Origin: Burhinus oedicnemus
Taxonomy: Eukaryota; Chordata; Aves; Charadriiformes; Burhinidae
DNA length: 64,000 nucleotides
Reading direction: 5' to 3'
Assembly (NCBI GenBank): GCA_008921705.1
Contig: VFFE01007622.1
Span: 66,130-130,129, forward strand
Under the pieces are notes generated by a model that saw nothing but the letters and a program-made list of their open reading frames with translations, did no database searches and was not told the DNA's origin. The stretch's first letter is position 1; every line of letters starts with the position of its first letter. The position numbers and the translations under genes are program-made. Of the stretch, positions 23,268 through 36,800 are shown one piece after another.

Positions 23268-26029
23268 GAGTGGAGTTAGGTGGAAGGAGTAATTTTCACG
23301 GGAAAAAGCAGAGTACCCAGCGAAAAGATCAAATTTTAACCTTCCATCTCATTCTTCCATACTTCCTTCTTCTAAAGACATGGCAGATTTCAGAAAGGCA
23401 GGAATTAAGCAGAACTTTTAGGGCTGATTTCATCCTTTTATTTCATGTAACTACACGGGAATGTCTTATGTTTCAAAATAAATCTAAACAAAATGAAGAG
23501 AAAGGGAGGTCTATGAGTCACTAACAGGAGTTAAAACAAACTCTTCCTCTCAGCTTCCCCTCCTTGTTAGTTTAGTATTGTGTTAAATCTCCTGTGAATA
23601 ATAGAAGGTCAAAAAAGAACACGTTTGTATCACACGATATGGAGGAACATCTAAATCTGGGACTACGCTGACAAACAGGGAGCCGCTGCTGTCCTTGGCC
23701 GTCAGGAACCTGCAGCGACGAGCAACCTCCCTGCGCTCAGAGCAAACCCAAGCGCTGCAGGAGCTCCCTGGGGACAGGGCACTTCCACACTCCTGCACTC
23801 ATCTGCCTCTGCATGTGCCAATACACACACGGACAAGCATCCTCCCAGGCATGCACACACTCTCATATACACGAGTGTTTTACAGCAACCTGGAGTTCAT
23901 ATTTATAATGATGAATATTAAAGTAGCTTTTTTCAAAAACTAGTTTTTACCAGAACCAGTAATTTTTGCCTTGATGAAGGCTATTGTTTTAAACTTCAGC
24001 ATTCCCTCTAATCGGCAGTGAGGTACAGGACACAGATCAGTAGATAGACAGAAGCTCACTAGCACGTGGACTAACTGCTATGGGTGGTGATGGACATAGT
24101 GGCTGAGGAGTCCCTGTGGAGCTAGGGGCTGCTTTGCAGATTGGGATTTCTTAGAAATCTGTGTTCTGCCACCCAGACAGCAGGGTCCGAGCAGGATCCC
24201 TATCTAGCTATCTCAGAAACCTGAAAAGCAGGCGTGCATGTGAGACCTGCAGCCTGCAATCTCAGCAGCTCTCTGTATGCTGGTATGAGTGCAGGGCTGG
24301 GGGACATGGCACACAGACTTAGACCATTTCGTGTGGGGAACGGTCAAGTACTACCAGAAAGAGCACAGAACAGAGCCAAGTAGAACCCATATCATTTCCC
24401 CATGCAGGTTTGTCTGGGGTGATCCAAGCGAGCCACGCTCTGCAGATTAGGCAATAGGAGCGGTGATGCCTCTGGTATTCGCCACTTCCCAACAACCATT
24501 AGATGAAGGAATGAATCCAGCAAATGTAGAAGGCACTTTTGTGCTGAATAATCTGCAAAGCATCTTTGGACACACATTGAGATTTGTGCTGAGAGAGAGA
24601 AGCAGGATAACACAAAGTTGAACTCCAGCCCTTTGCCTCAATAAGCCTGTTTTTCTTCCTGAGTCCACTACACAATCCATTTCTGTCCATCTGCCAAAAA
24701 ACCAAGAGACCCAAGAGCGCAAGATAAATTATAATAAATCGATTGACTATTCACCCAATACCTTAATTTATGCCCTTATTTTGCTTCAGTAAAGAAATAA
24801 TGAGACTAAGAAACATAACCTCATTTATAAAAACTCATTTGCCAAGAGGAGGGTGTTCTGTTTCTTTCAGCAAGCTGGAGTTAGCAAAACAACACCAGAG
24901 GCATTAAATGCAGGCAGTTTTTTTATGATACATTGCTTCCTATTTATTGCAGGATACATAACTGTGTCCAAAAGAGAAACAGGAAGCCAACTGCACAAAG
25001 CCTCACACAACAATTTTAATTTGATTGGCAAAACATGAAAACCTTGTCAATACAATGAGTCCCACAAAGTCCAGGTGTGCTTTGTGTCAGCAGTCCCAGA
25101 ATCAGAGAGAGGTGCCAAAACTATAAAGAGGTGCTGCACAAAGGGAAAAGAAGGGTGGAGGGGCAGGACTGTCTGGCTAGCCAAAAATAAGACTATATAT
25201 GCATGCGCGTGTCTGATCTTCCACTGGAAGATAAATCTAGTGGGTGTTTTGACCACTTAAACATCCTACAGAAAATTAGTTATGCTGCAGATCCTCCCTC
25301 GCATCATAAACTGGAATTTTAAGTAAATAATAACAGAAAACATTTAATAATACATGGTTCCTAGGTATTCCACATCACTTCTACTTACATACTGAACTGA
25401 TTAATAGTCTGTAACATCTAACAGTAGGAAAGAATAGGTAAAGAAAAATACAACCTTTTCCATATAGCTTTACCTTGGGTATGTTGAGTTACTTGAACTG
25501 ATCATTAGAGGAACAGAAATGTGATCTCTGTAATTTTGACATGAAAACAGTAGATACTTGGCAATAAAAGAGAAAGACATTTTAATAAAAAGATACAAAA
25601 CAACAAATCCATAACAAGCAGTAAACATATCAGTGAAGTTCTTTAGTTACTTAACCTCATACAGTTGATGTTTATACGCAACAAATTTTTTCTTTCAGCA
25701 ATAAGCAGTTTGAAAAATTGAAGGTGTTATTGTTTTTTTAGAAGCAGCTGATGAGTTAGGAATGCCCTTCCTAGTGAAGCAGAACAGTCCTAAATAACCT
25801 GAACATTTTTAAGAACCATAATATAAACACTACTATACTGAAAAGGGTCTTTCCCCTATTGAGAAGTTTTGATTGGGAACCAGATTCTACTGCCCTTTCT
25901 CATAAGAAACAGACATTTACTTCAGGAAAAATCTCATTAAAACCTAAAGTGAGTAAGTTCTCAGCTAATATGCTTAAAACAATCATCTCTACCGCAACTG
26001 AGTACCTGCCTTTGCAGCCAAAGGTAGTC

Positions 26030-26057
26030 TTTTTTTTTTTTTTAAAAAAAAAAAAAA
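26030..26057. repeat. T14A14 perfect palindrome
   Basis: Fourteen T (26030-26043) are followed directly by fourteen A (26044-26057). The 28-bp block is its own reverse complement with no spacer. It could extrude as a cruciform or act as a nucleosome-excluding tract. Confidence 0.9.
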
Positions 26058-26385
26058 GGATATAAAAGAAAAAAGTATTTATTTACCTTCTCTTAATGTT
26101 CATCCTCAAAGGCTGTTTAGTTGAGAGGTAAAAAGAGTATAGCTATGAAAAGCAGCTCATTTTTCTCTTTCACCAATAACCTGCTTCACAGATAAAGCTA
26201 CAAGGGAAAATGGTGTCTGGCTCCAGCTGTCAGTGCACTCACCCTGAGAACCAGTGCCGATCACAGGCTAAGGCAAGTCCAAGTCTGACACAGTATGGAT
26301 CTCCCTAGAGAAACCGGGACACTGGCCACAACCTAAACCTGTGTGCTCCTCAGCTGGGGAGTTTTACCAAGATATGAACACATAT

Positions 26386-26746
26386 CATAGAATCATCAAA
26401 TTATTTGGATTGGAAGTGACTTTCAAAGATGTTCTAGTCCAACCCCTCTCCATGGGCAGAGACATCTTTCACTAGATCAGGTTGCTCAAAGCCCTGTCCA
26501 ACTTGACTTCAAACACTTCCAATGATGAAGCATTCACAACTTCTCCAGGAAATCTATCTCACCATGCTCATAGTAAAAAATGTCTTCCTTATATCTAATC
26601 TAAATCTGCCATCCTCCAAGTTTAAAACCATTGCCCCTTGTCCAACCACTGCAGGCCCTGGTAAAAAGTCTTTCTCCATCTTTCTTATAAGCCATCTATA
26701 TATATATTGGAAGGTCTCAATAAAGTCTCCTTCTCTTCTCCAGACA
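26386..26746 (-). mobile_element. CR1 LINE 3' end
   Basis: On the minus strand the element runs from a truncation near 26746 (CTGGAGAAGAGAAGGAG) to the terminal ATGATTCTATG at 26386-26396. It includes the ORF2 C-terminus: 'GRFRLDIRKTFFT' is readable at about 26560-26600, followed by an in-frame TAG that interrupts the expected 'HWNRLP' block. The 3' region has CCAATCCAAATAATTTG in place of the usual CCAACCCAAACC. It is more diverged than the copy at 15780. Confidence 0.93.
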
Positions 26747-27727
26747 TAATGCATCCTTCAGAAACTATCATTTTATGACATTGCTTTACAGTGAGTGATT
26801 AATCCTGAAGCTTTCATCTGAAATGCTTTTGCAGGTTTTGGTGACAATATTAGATTTGCAATGAAGCAAGAACTCTGAATAGATGGCACTGATGCCATAC
26901 AAGGCAACATACACTAGGGCAGGCACAGATCCTGGTAGGAATTCAATGAGACTCCAGGAAGGGAAGCAGAATCTGTTTTTCAACAATTTTTTTGGTCCAG
27001 TTTCTTAGTAAGAAACATCTTTCTCACAGTAAGGATTACCTTGAAATATAGTTGTAGGGTTTTTTTAATCATGCCATGACAATCTTGGAACTTAGCACAA
27101 GGGGTTTCTTTCACATACTACTTAACAATCAAGCCCAAAGTTTTCTTTGGAAAGTCAGTGCTCCAAAAATACGCAAAATAAGAATACACTGAATGCAAAC
27201 ATTAAAACATTATCAATATAAAATACTGATCTGTGAACCATTTCAGGGATCACAAGTATCCCAGGCCTCTAACATAAGCACTTCTGTGAAAATCGGGTAG
27301 GGGAGTTCTACTGTTACACATCTCCAGATTGGTAAGAGAAGATGCATTAGCATGACTTGAAATAAATGGCTATTCAAATTCACTCATAGTTGGCAGGTTG
27401 TATCCTTTAGAGTCATATCCATGGAAATCTCCCACTATACGTTGCTTTATCATTGCAGGCTCCGATGGCAGTTAATATGGCTGGAAGTGGTAGATGTTGT
27501 TTCATCCCAGTGATCAAGCAGGAGAATATAACCCACATCACTGTAAGGTGAGTCTCGGTCTTGTTTTAGTGGCTGGTAAAATATTAGTTCTATTAAAGTT
27601 GGCAGGTTAAGGCTGGAGGCCTAAACCCTACAAAGGTACCTGCATATTTTTCAATTACCTAAGCATTAGTAGGAGACCACAGAGGACCCACACAACCCCT
27701 GAGGGATTCTAATGTCCTTGAAGGTGC
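26747..27727. other. Single-copy DNA, no gene seen
   Basis: AT-rich, with no open frame above about 66 codons and no repeat recognised. Confidence 0.5.
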
Positions 27728-27812
27728 TGATTTGTGCCTAATAGACTCAAAGTGACTTTGTTAGAGATGTATAAATTGGTTGCCTCCAGCTTTGTGGATC
27801 CAACTCTGGCCA
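27728..27812. mobile_element. Possible ancient amniote repeat relic
   Basis: GATTTGTGCCTAATAGACTC and TGCCTCCAGCTTTGTGGATC match the two blocks of an old amniote repeat that carries 'gtgcctaa' and 'tttgaggatctgg' motifs in this order and spacing. No open frame. The match is from memory and weak. Confidence 0.35.
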
Positions 27813-30800
27813 TCTGCAAACGCTGGGATGTTGTAATGCTGAGTGTTACCGAGTCAAAGTGCCCTTGTGGACGTCAGCCTTTACATCCTGCAGCAGAAGC
27901 TCAGGTTTGAGTCAACTCCTATTTAAAATAAACAGGAATTTAATCTCTCGTGTCAACTGGCTTTAGAGGGAAACCTCAGTCTCACTCCCTTGTAATGACC
28001 TACATTGAAACAGTTCTCTGGAATATTTCTATTAATTCAGACAGTTATCAGCTGGATCCTTCTCGTCACCTCTTTTTAGCGCTAGTTGTTTTATTTCTAT
28101 TTTCCTTATCTTACTAAACAGAAGCAAGAATTCTACTACAAAGTATTTCTTAGATGATGCTAAGCTAGTGAACTTGAATGAAATTACTTTGGGTAATGGC
28201 AGCCTGAGGAATTTTATTTTTTTTAATACTAATTATATTTGTCCTTAAATAACATGAAACAGAGCACGGGAAAATGTGCAGAGTGTCTTTTTTATCTTTT
28301 AATAAGTAAAAAAGCAGAAAAGCCAAACAAATTTAATTTGTTGGGTAAGGAAGTACAAGAGTAAATAGACAAAACCTGTTACTCATTTCAAGAGACATTT
28401 TATTTTCCTCAACAAAATGTACTGCAGTAGGAGACTAGCTGTTCCATTACATTCCAGTGCTAAGACTATCATCTAGCATTACACAGAATTGCAGAAAACT
28501 GACCAGAGCCCACTCTGAGATTTCAAGTGACAAGCACTTGTGTAGGCTGTCCCAGCACTGCCGCTGAGCTCAGAAGGAGCTCTGCACCTAAGGCAAAGAG
28601 CAGTTAGGAGAGCACTAATATAAAAGATCGAGACCCAGATATGTAGTTTCAAATTAAAAAAAAATGCTCCTAATAATTTATACTGATGGCTCTGGATTTC
28701 AGATCCTTGAATAGTCCCAAGGCCAGAATTGTTCCGATTACAGTTAAAATAGCAGAACAGGTAGGAAGGCAAGCTCGCACGCAGCTCCAGACTTGTTTCC
28801 TTGGACTCATAGTCTTAACCCCGAGACATGTCTTGAGAACATTTCACAAGTCACCTCTAATGTAGGTCATGGAACTGCCAGCAACATTTGAATTAAAGAG
28901 GTGCCAGTTGTGTTTGGAAAGGCTAAAGAAGGTGCAATCTGAAGCACTTCCTTTATTGCTATGAACTAGAAAAGCTGCTGAAAGGCAAAGAAGGGATCTA
29001 TCCCTTCTTTCTTGTTCATTTTGGTGGACAAAATGAAGTTTTAAATGAGAGTGCAAACATAGGTACTGCAGAAGGCCATCAATCATTAACAGCCGGTGAC
29101 AAGACTCCAGGGACTACCACAGGAGCTCCAGCTCATCTTGTGGTGAGATAACATCCCCATTAAGGAGCCTGTCATTTAGTAGCATTCTTAACACTACCTT
29201 GCTCAATGTTTATTGACCTAATTTTCCCCACTGAAGATGTGAGATTTGAACAGATGGTCTGGTAAACTACTGGATTACAGAGACTTTTCTTGCTACCTGG
29301 TTCTCTTCTCCACTACAAATGTAACAAGACAGGCTCAACAACACAGTCTCAAAACAGCGATTCCAGAACTTACAAGACCATTGTCCAAGTTCTTAGGCCA
29401 GTTCAAGCAGACCATAAGTTAGTTCAGGTAGATGAGGTTAGCAATACTCCAGCCAAAAGCTTCTGCTTTGGACCAAGACCCCCAACATGTCCCTGTGGTG
29501 CATCCGCAGGCACACAACGCAGATCTTCACGTGCCCTCTGGATGTGCAATGACCATATAAACTTGTGCGTATACCACATATATCTGTACATATATGTTCA
29601 GATAGGCCCTGTAATAGGTGTCAAAGTGATAGGACAAACCCTAATACAGTAAAAGTATTAATTTTTGTGATCAGTGTTTCAAAGAGATACTATCTACTGT
29701 CATCATCCTACAATAAGCATTGCTTTAGAAGTTTTCAGTATGCCTGAAGAAAAGCATTAAAACTAAACTGATTAAAACTCACATATAAAGTGAATCCATT
29801 TTCATTCACAATCCAAACCAACTGCACATTCAGCAAGTGGCTGAAATTAGGCTCTGCTCCAAGTGAAATGGATCTTAGGTGGCAGCAAGCTTCCTAGAGG
29901 CTTCGGTCAGAGTGCTTGTGAGCACACACAGCAGCTGAATTTTAAGTATCTATACTGTTGCCCAAAATCTAAGTTCCTAATAGGTTTTTACAGCTGCTGG
30001 AACAAAGACTTTTTGGAGCACTTTCTCAGATTAAGATTCGTAATTCCATCTAAATGGTGGCTTTCTGGATGTTTCCCTCACCTCCAAATTTGCTAAGCCA
30101 AATTCAACTTTAACTTTTCATTTTCTAGCTTTTGTTAGTGCCGTTTATATTCTTATTGTTATTTCTGTGTCATTGTTTTCTGGCTTGTGGTTATTTTGTT
30201 ACTTAATGCAAATTAAAACCATTTGAAAACCAGGGAAGATTCATAAATCTTGGAAAGAAAAACTGCTGGAAAATGAGATATTAGCTTCCTGCCAAAGAAA
30301 AAGAACCAGTCAACAAATAAGTGTACTCTAGCATACTATGCAAATTTTGCTTCCCTGAACTGACATGCAAGAATAAATTGCTGGCTTTAGCCTTTACAAC
30401 ATCCTCCAAATAGTCATTGCAAAAGTAAGTATTGTACAGAAAGTGTGACATCATGTAAAGGTGTTTAGTTCTATCTACAAACCTAAAAAATCAATTCATA
30501 AACCATACAGTTACTGAATAAAAGAGGAGACTAGTTGATTGGTTAGCTGATTGGTTTTACTCCTTCCATAAGAAAAACAATGCACCAGAAAAAAAAAAAA
30601 ATCTTTTATATTGAAGGTTTGGGTCCCCACTACCGTGGAAAATTTGAAGTGGTAGTTTTATAGTAAAGTTAATATTGTTAATTTTATTTTTAATATTTGT
30701 CTTTGGTTTTAACAGTGTGGTTAGACTTGATACACAGAGATTATGGTCCTTATATTTTCCAAGGCATTAGAAGTTAGTAGTGTGGATGAGCATCACTATA

Positions 30801-33800
30801 GGTTATGTCATTGTACTTTAAGCTGAATTTAAAAGTGACTATTAAGCATCTTTTTGTTTTCTTTTATGTCACATCACACGGAATATTTTACATATAAAGA
30901 AAATGGAAGAGTAAGGAATTGCTCAGAAATTGTCTATGTCATGCTGGGCTTTGAAGCAAAATTCTCGAGATAAACTCTAATATTGAGAACGAGTCCAAAG
31001 AGCTCTCTTTCTTTTGCTCAGTCTCTCACACACAGTAGTTATAGAAATCAAGGCTCTGATACAGCAGTCTGCATGCCAACAGACTGTCTTTGAAAAGCTG
31101 TGATGGAGAGGAACCGATGTGTGAGATGAGGAAAACAACAGTGAAGAAAATAAGCCGCTTTAGATGACTTCTGAATGCTGAAAAATGTTTCACAGAGGTG
31201 ACTCAGTCAGTATTAGATCTGAGAATGATTCCCTAAAAACTGAAAGGGAAATTGCTCCAGTTACTCAAAAAGCATAAATGCTGTAAAGATGTTATTTACC
31301 TGATCTGTTCCCTGCATGAAACCGCTCTTATCTGCTTCCTTTAACTACACAAAGAAAACTCAGCCTATTCCAACTATTTTTTTTACCTGATGTTAGTTTT
31401 AACTGTCAACACAGAAAACAGAGCTGGATTCTCTATCTTCTGGTGGCACAGTATATTTCCCCTGTTATGCCTACTAATGAAAATGCGAGCATTCCATTAA
31501 AATAGGCGGTTTAGTTATCAAGCCCTTCAGATAAATTTTCCTTTAACAACGCACTACAAAAGGCATCGTGTCCTTCAGTTCCTGCATGTCCAGTTCATCT
31601 CTGGAATCTGAGGAGAGTGTCACCTGAACAATGACTGCAAGACTGGGTGGAAATTTTTGTTATCCCATAGAAGGTAGTCAAGAAGGACTGTATCCCTTCC
31701 TTCAAACCAGGAATAGAAACATTGGGATTCAACAGGTAAAATAAACCCCTGGAAGCATTTGGAGGAACTGAAAGCCAGTGAATCGTCAGAGTTCTGGTCA
31801 AATGTGACAGCATAGACCAGGTTAGGAAATCTGACACCACAGACATGGTCCAAGAAGAAAAGGTCACTTGGAAGATCTGAATGATAAGTTGCCCCATGAG
31901 TATTGGGAAGACATGCTAATAAGACTGACGACATGTGGAAAGAGCCAAAAGATATGGTTAGAAAGACAAAAGGTTCTATAGCAGAAAAGTAATTCTTGGT
32001 TTTGTGTTCCCGAGTCTGACAGCTGCTCTTGAAAATCCAAAGCATTCTCTTTTAAAAGCATTTTTGCTGAATGAAAAATAAAAGCTTATAAACAAGTAAC
32101 AGCATTGCATTAAACTTCATTAGGCGATGAACCTGTAGGTGCACAAGGATACAGAGGCTATGTATCTTATCGGTCATTTACAAGAGAGGAGACATGGAGA
32201 GATGGTTTCTGGTTTTGGGAATGACATAAACACACAATCCGAAACAAACCCCGCACAGCTTAATTTATAATCCCTCCTTGATTAGTTACTATCCTTTATT
32301 TAATAGAGGTACTTTTACTATTCATGTGCATAACTGCAGCTACTCTAATTTAGTGGCTGGCCTTGTTTAGCAGCCTCACCTTTACCATAAGCTTCAGATT
32401 AAAGTAATTACATTTAATAGAAGCTGCCCACTTTTGAAGCTGCCCTTGATTTAGAGCTTCAAGGAGAAGTACTTAAATATAATAGAAGCCGTGGCCTGCA
32501 AACTAAGTCTAGAACAAAGATTAGTTCATATACCCAGTCTAACACTATCTGTAAGTGGAATGTGCCAATGAGGTAGAATAGTTCCTGGAAAAGACTATAC
32601 GTCATATTGAAAGAAAGCTTCATTCGGTGCTGAACAAAAGGACAACAGTTCCACTGTACCATACTAGCAATCTGCTTTTCTTTAGGCAAATAAACAGCCC
32701 TTGAAATGATCTTAGCATAAAACCTTATGCTTCTGTTTATTTTTAAAATCTTTATCAACTTATTTGCTGGATGGCTCTGCAATAAGCTGCGATGAAGGAA
32801 GCAGCCGTGTTTCCTGTCAAGTCTCTGACACAGATTTCCCGTATGGCCAGATGGTGAGATTTGTTGCTTCAGTTACCTCTGTTTGTGAAAGTGAGATTTC
32901 CGTTAACACCTCATATCCTGTCATTTTGCACCGGTAAGGCAGAAGCTGTTTCCTCCTATGGACTTGCAATGTATCCCCTAGGTTTAGGGTGGGACAATAT
33001 CCTAGAAATCACTCCAAATGCCTCTTAGTAATGGTCTTTCAAAACGAGCTATGGCGGTCACCCTCATCAACAAAAAATGCCAAGGTCACCAGGGGTGGCC
33101 CTTTGGTTTATGATTAAAACCACTGTGTTTTCTTTTACAAAAAAAGCGCTCCTCAGGTCAGTTCCAAAGACCCAGCCGAAGGGGCAGTAACATCCAAGCT
33201 ATGGTCAACCTTAAACAACTCTGTTAAAAGGCACAGCTTGTCCATGCAAATCAACGCTGCTCCCCACGTATCTTGAGGCTTTCTTCTGGAAATAACCACC
33301 AGTCCAAAGCTGAGATTCTCCACATGTTGCATGTCAAAAGTAGGCAGAGAGCTACCCAATTTCATCTCCAGTGAAGAGACACACAGGTTTTCCTGCCATC
33401 TCAGAAGACAACTACCAGGGCCAACAGACTAGACTGCATTTGCCTGTTCCCCTGGTCAGAAGTGGGTTCAAGGCTACTTTCCCACTGCTGTTGCTGATCA
33501 GGGCAACAGTTTTCCAGTCTCATTTCAACCCTCTCAGTGCTTCCCCAATGTACACAGACAAATAATTATATTGTAGTTTTAACAAGAATAAATACATTAC
33601 ATATAGGAATATGCAATTATAATGGAAGTCTATTAAATTATAATGTAAGCATATTCTAATGTTACATGTTGGTCTTATTATGATTACAATAAGGAATAAC
33701 TTGCCAGACATGGTAATGAATGTTCACTTTGCATGTGAATGAAAACTGTGATATATTCAGCTGTTGGAGCAATGTTGAAATTCTTCCTGTCCTCCTTCTA

Positions 33801-36800
33801 TAAAAAAGAAATTAAATCACCCAGATTGAATTGGTGAATTGATATATACCTATAAATAATGCAAGTGCTACATGGAAAGATTTACAATAAAATACCGTAA
33901 ACTTCCAATACAGCTTTTCTATTGACCTCAGTGTGACTATGGTTCTACCCAGACTGTTCAGGCAATATATCAGCTAAAGAAGACTCTTAATGAAGTATCT
34001 GAGCCCATTGTTTAATGAATACAGTAGCTATAAAGGATTTTTGCTTGTAATCCACTGGTACCAACTTGGCAGCCAATAGACCAGATCTCCTCCCTGGTAC
34101 GACTGCTGTTGGCCCCCTGTTTTTCCAGGCAGAAAGGCTGTGCCTGAGACTGCTGAAGGACATCCAAATGTCTGATTCCTTGAGCTCTAGTGGGGAAAAA
34201 AAAATGGTGGTTTTTTCTGATTAAATCTACACCTTTTTTTTGCTGAATTTTAGAAATTATAACAGCCTATGCTAGAAATTCAGCGTCCATGGCCAATTGG
34301 GATCTATAATGTACAGGACTGCTGCACATTTTCCCATCAGGCTGCTCTTGCCTTGTGATCAGTGAAACTGTGAATGCATTTTGTAACAATGAACTAAATG
34401 TACCTGATCATTCAAATGAGTCTTCGAATGCTCTTAAAGTTAGTTAGCAGTTTTACAAGTCTGATTTCCAGCGAAATTACAGAAATGAAAAAATTGTTTG
34501 CCTTAGACTGACCTCAGGGAATTTCACTCTTAAAAAATGTCTCTACAATATCTGAAGGAAATTGTAAGTGCAAAGAGCTTTCAGCATCAAGCAAGAGACA
34601 ACTGTCAATGAAGTGCCTAAATTTTGCAGCCATTCTTACTGATGAGTTCTTGAAGTATTAAAAACATTGATTTAGAGGTGGGAGCAGTGGACAGGAATCT
34701 ATTAGAAAGCAGGAAATATGGCATGACTATGAAAATCAATGCAGTTGGCAAACAGAGGGACAGAAAATGTGAAAAAATGCAATCACCGTTAAAGTGGCAA
34801 CGAAGGGAAATGTGAAATACAGCTCCCAAACAAATGGGCTGAACAAGGCATCTTCACTGTAAAAATGAAGCAGCAACCAGACACCAGTTAATTTCTATAG
34901 GGACCAGCACAATAAATAAAATTAGCTTATGATAAGATTTTTTTGATAGCTAGGTTAAGCCGTTTGTTGTCAGCTAAGCAACTACTCCATCTTGTCAGTG
35001 TTAAAAGACAAATATAGACATTTTTAGGAGTGAATACAGGCAAGGTACTTTTGCCTCTGTGATTGTCACTGTCATGACAGCAAAGGAAGTCGAGTCGAGT
35101 GCTGTGCTGCCTGCCAAGTCTATCGGTACCAAACCTCTGCAAATAGCTCCCTTCAAAATCACAGGTTAGAATTACTGCATCATGTATGCAGACACCGAGA
35201 TGGACCTTGTGTTTGAAAGAAGTCCAGGATTTCTCAACATGTGAATTTTAGTGGAGAAAATTTTCTAGTAAGGAATAATATACCAGGTTTTTAAGTTAAC
35301 CGCAAAATTCCTGTACACCTCACTACGACCAGAATTTTACCTGACTATGCAGACTCAAATACATTTATCAAAACCTCATCATGCTTGTTGTTTGTCCCCT
35401 CCCTCCCTGAAGAAATGGTAGTCCATGGGCATAGTTTTGCCTGGTGATGGTGCTGGAAGAAAATTACACCTAGCAAAACAAACCGTAAAATATGTCCTAA
35501 CAAGAAGTGGTTTGAACTTCATATATAATGGCATGTCTTTCAGATAGACACTTCCTTTTTCTTTACAAAACAATAAATGTTTTATGCCATAATTTAAAGC
35601 AACCATAAAATTTCTCATAAAAATAAAGATGAACTCAAGCCACAAGATTCAGAGCCTAATCACAGTCATTAGCATTATATAACAATATAACAGTGTTAGA
35701 GAGTAAGATTATAGCTGCCTGTAAAAACAGAAGATAACCACACTATGTTATTTTCAAAACACAAAAATAAAATTGAGCTTGCAGTGGAAGTTCTATCCCA
35801 TTACTAGATAACATTTTGCATTATGCATTACATCAATAAATAAAAAGTTAAATTTCATAACTATAAAGCATATTACATCTATTGGCATTTCTGTGTTTCA
35901 GCTAACTAATTCTCTATAGGATCTCAGACCATAACCACACACCAACTTCTCATGGTGCCTTTCCTCTTGCCAAACAACAGAAAGTGATAGCACATGAGCT
36001 TCTATTACTTAAAAATAACCTTTTCCTTCATTGCTTTTGTCTCCTGCCTTCCTCTTTTCCTTACAGCTTGAGAGGGACCAAATTTTGACATTTGACTTGC
36101 ATGCTCTCCTTGGGGGAGAGCACAGAAGCCAAGAACAGAATGTGGCATAGTTACTATTAGACACAGTTGCGGAAGTTCCTTTGTGCTGAACAGCAAGAAA
36201 ATGTGACAATGATCATGTCTGATGTAGCTAACACAACTCTTTTTACAACATCATTATTTGGCTGAATTTTGGCCAGAAGTGCTGGGCTTTCATTTTATTA
36301 TGCCAAATCTAATGTTGGGCTACAAGTGCCATCTTTAGGCACTCTAGCATGCTGGATTAAAACACAAGCGTTCAAAGGTTCAAGATTTTAATCAGTAAAA
36401 TATTCAGAATTATACACTATTATTCTGGCCTGGACTACAACTTGGACTGTACACCCACTGACCTGTCCATGCAGAAGCCTGAACCTGCTGATTATTTATT
36501 CCCCACTTACTTTCATAATAGTAGGAGTTCTTCAAGCTCCCATTCTTCTTCTAAAACGCTGGGCAGGAGGATCAGGATTGTGAGAAATGTGTTTAAGCTT
36601 TAGCTTTTGCAAAAAGGGGGAAAAAAAAAAAGCAAGCTACTCCCATATTAGACAAACAGAAGAGCAGGGAGGGTTTTGCCATTCCAGACGGAGCACTTCA
36701 CAAGGCTTTACAATTGAAATATGATTTAATCTTAAAATATCTGGGGGTTGGAATAAGTATAAATCAGTGTACTTCACTATTTTCTTCAGGAATTGACAGT

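Larger units (their letters stand above)
22186..26029. other. Single-copy DNA with local GC-richer patches, no gene seen
   Basis: Open frames stay near or below 103 codons. Patches around 22590-22620, 23030-23110 and 23690-23780 are richer in GC and CpG than the surroundings but lack a coding signature. A T18 run lies at 23250-23267. CA-rich DNA lies at 23820-23875. Confidence 0.5.

Noticed and set aside
31620..32045. 141-codon open frame on the minus strand
   Set aside because: It overlaps another long frame on the same strand, shows no domain I recognise, and a frame of this length can occur by chance in 64 kb.
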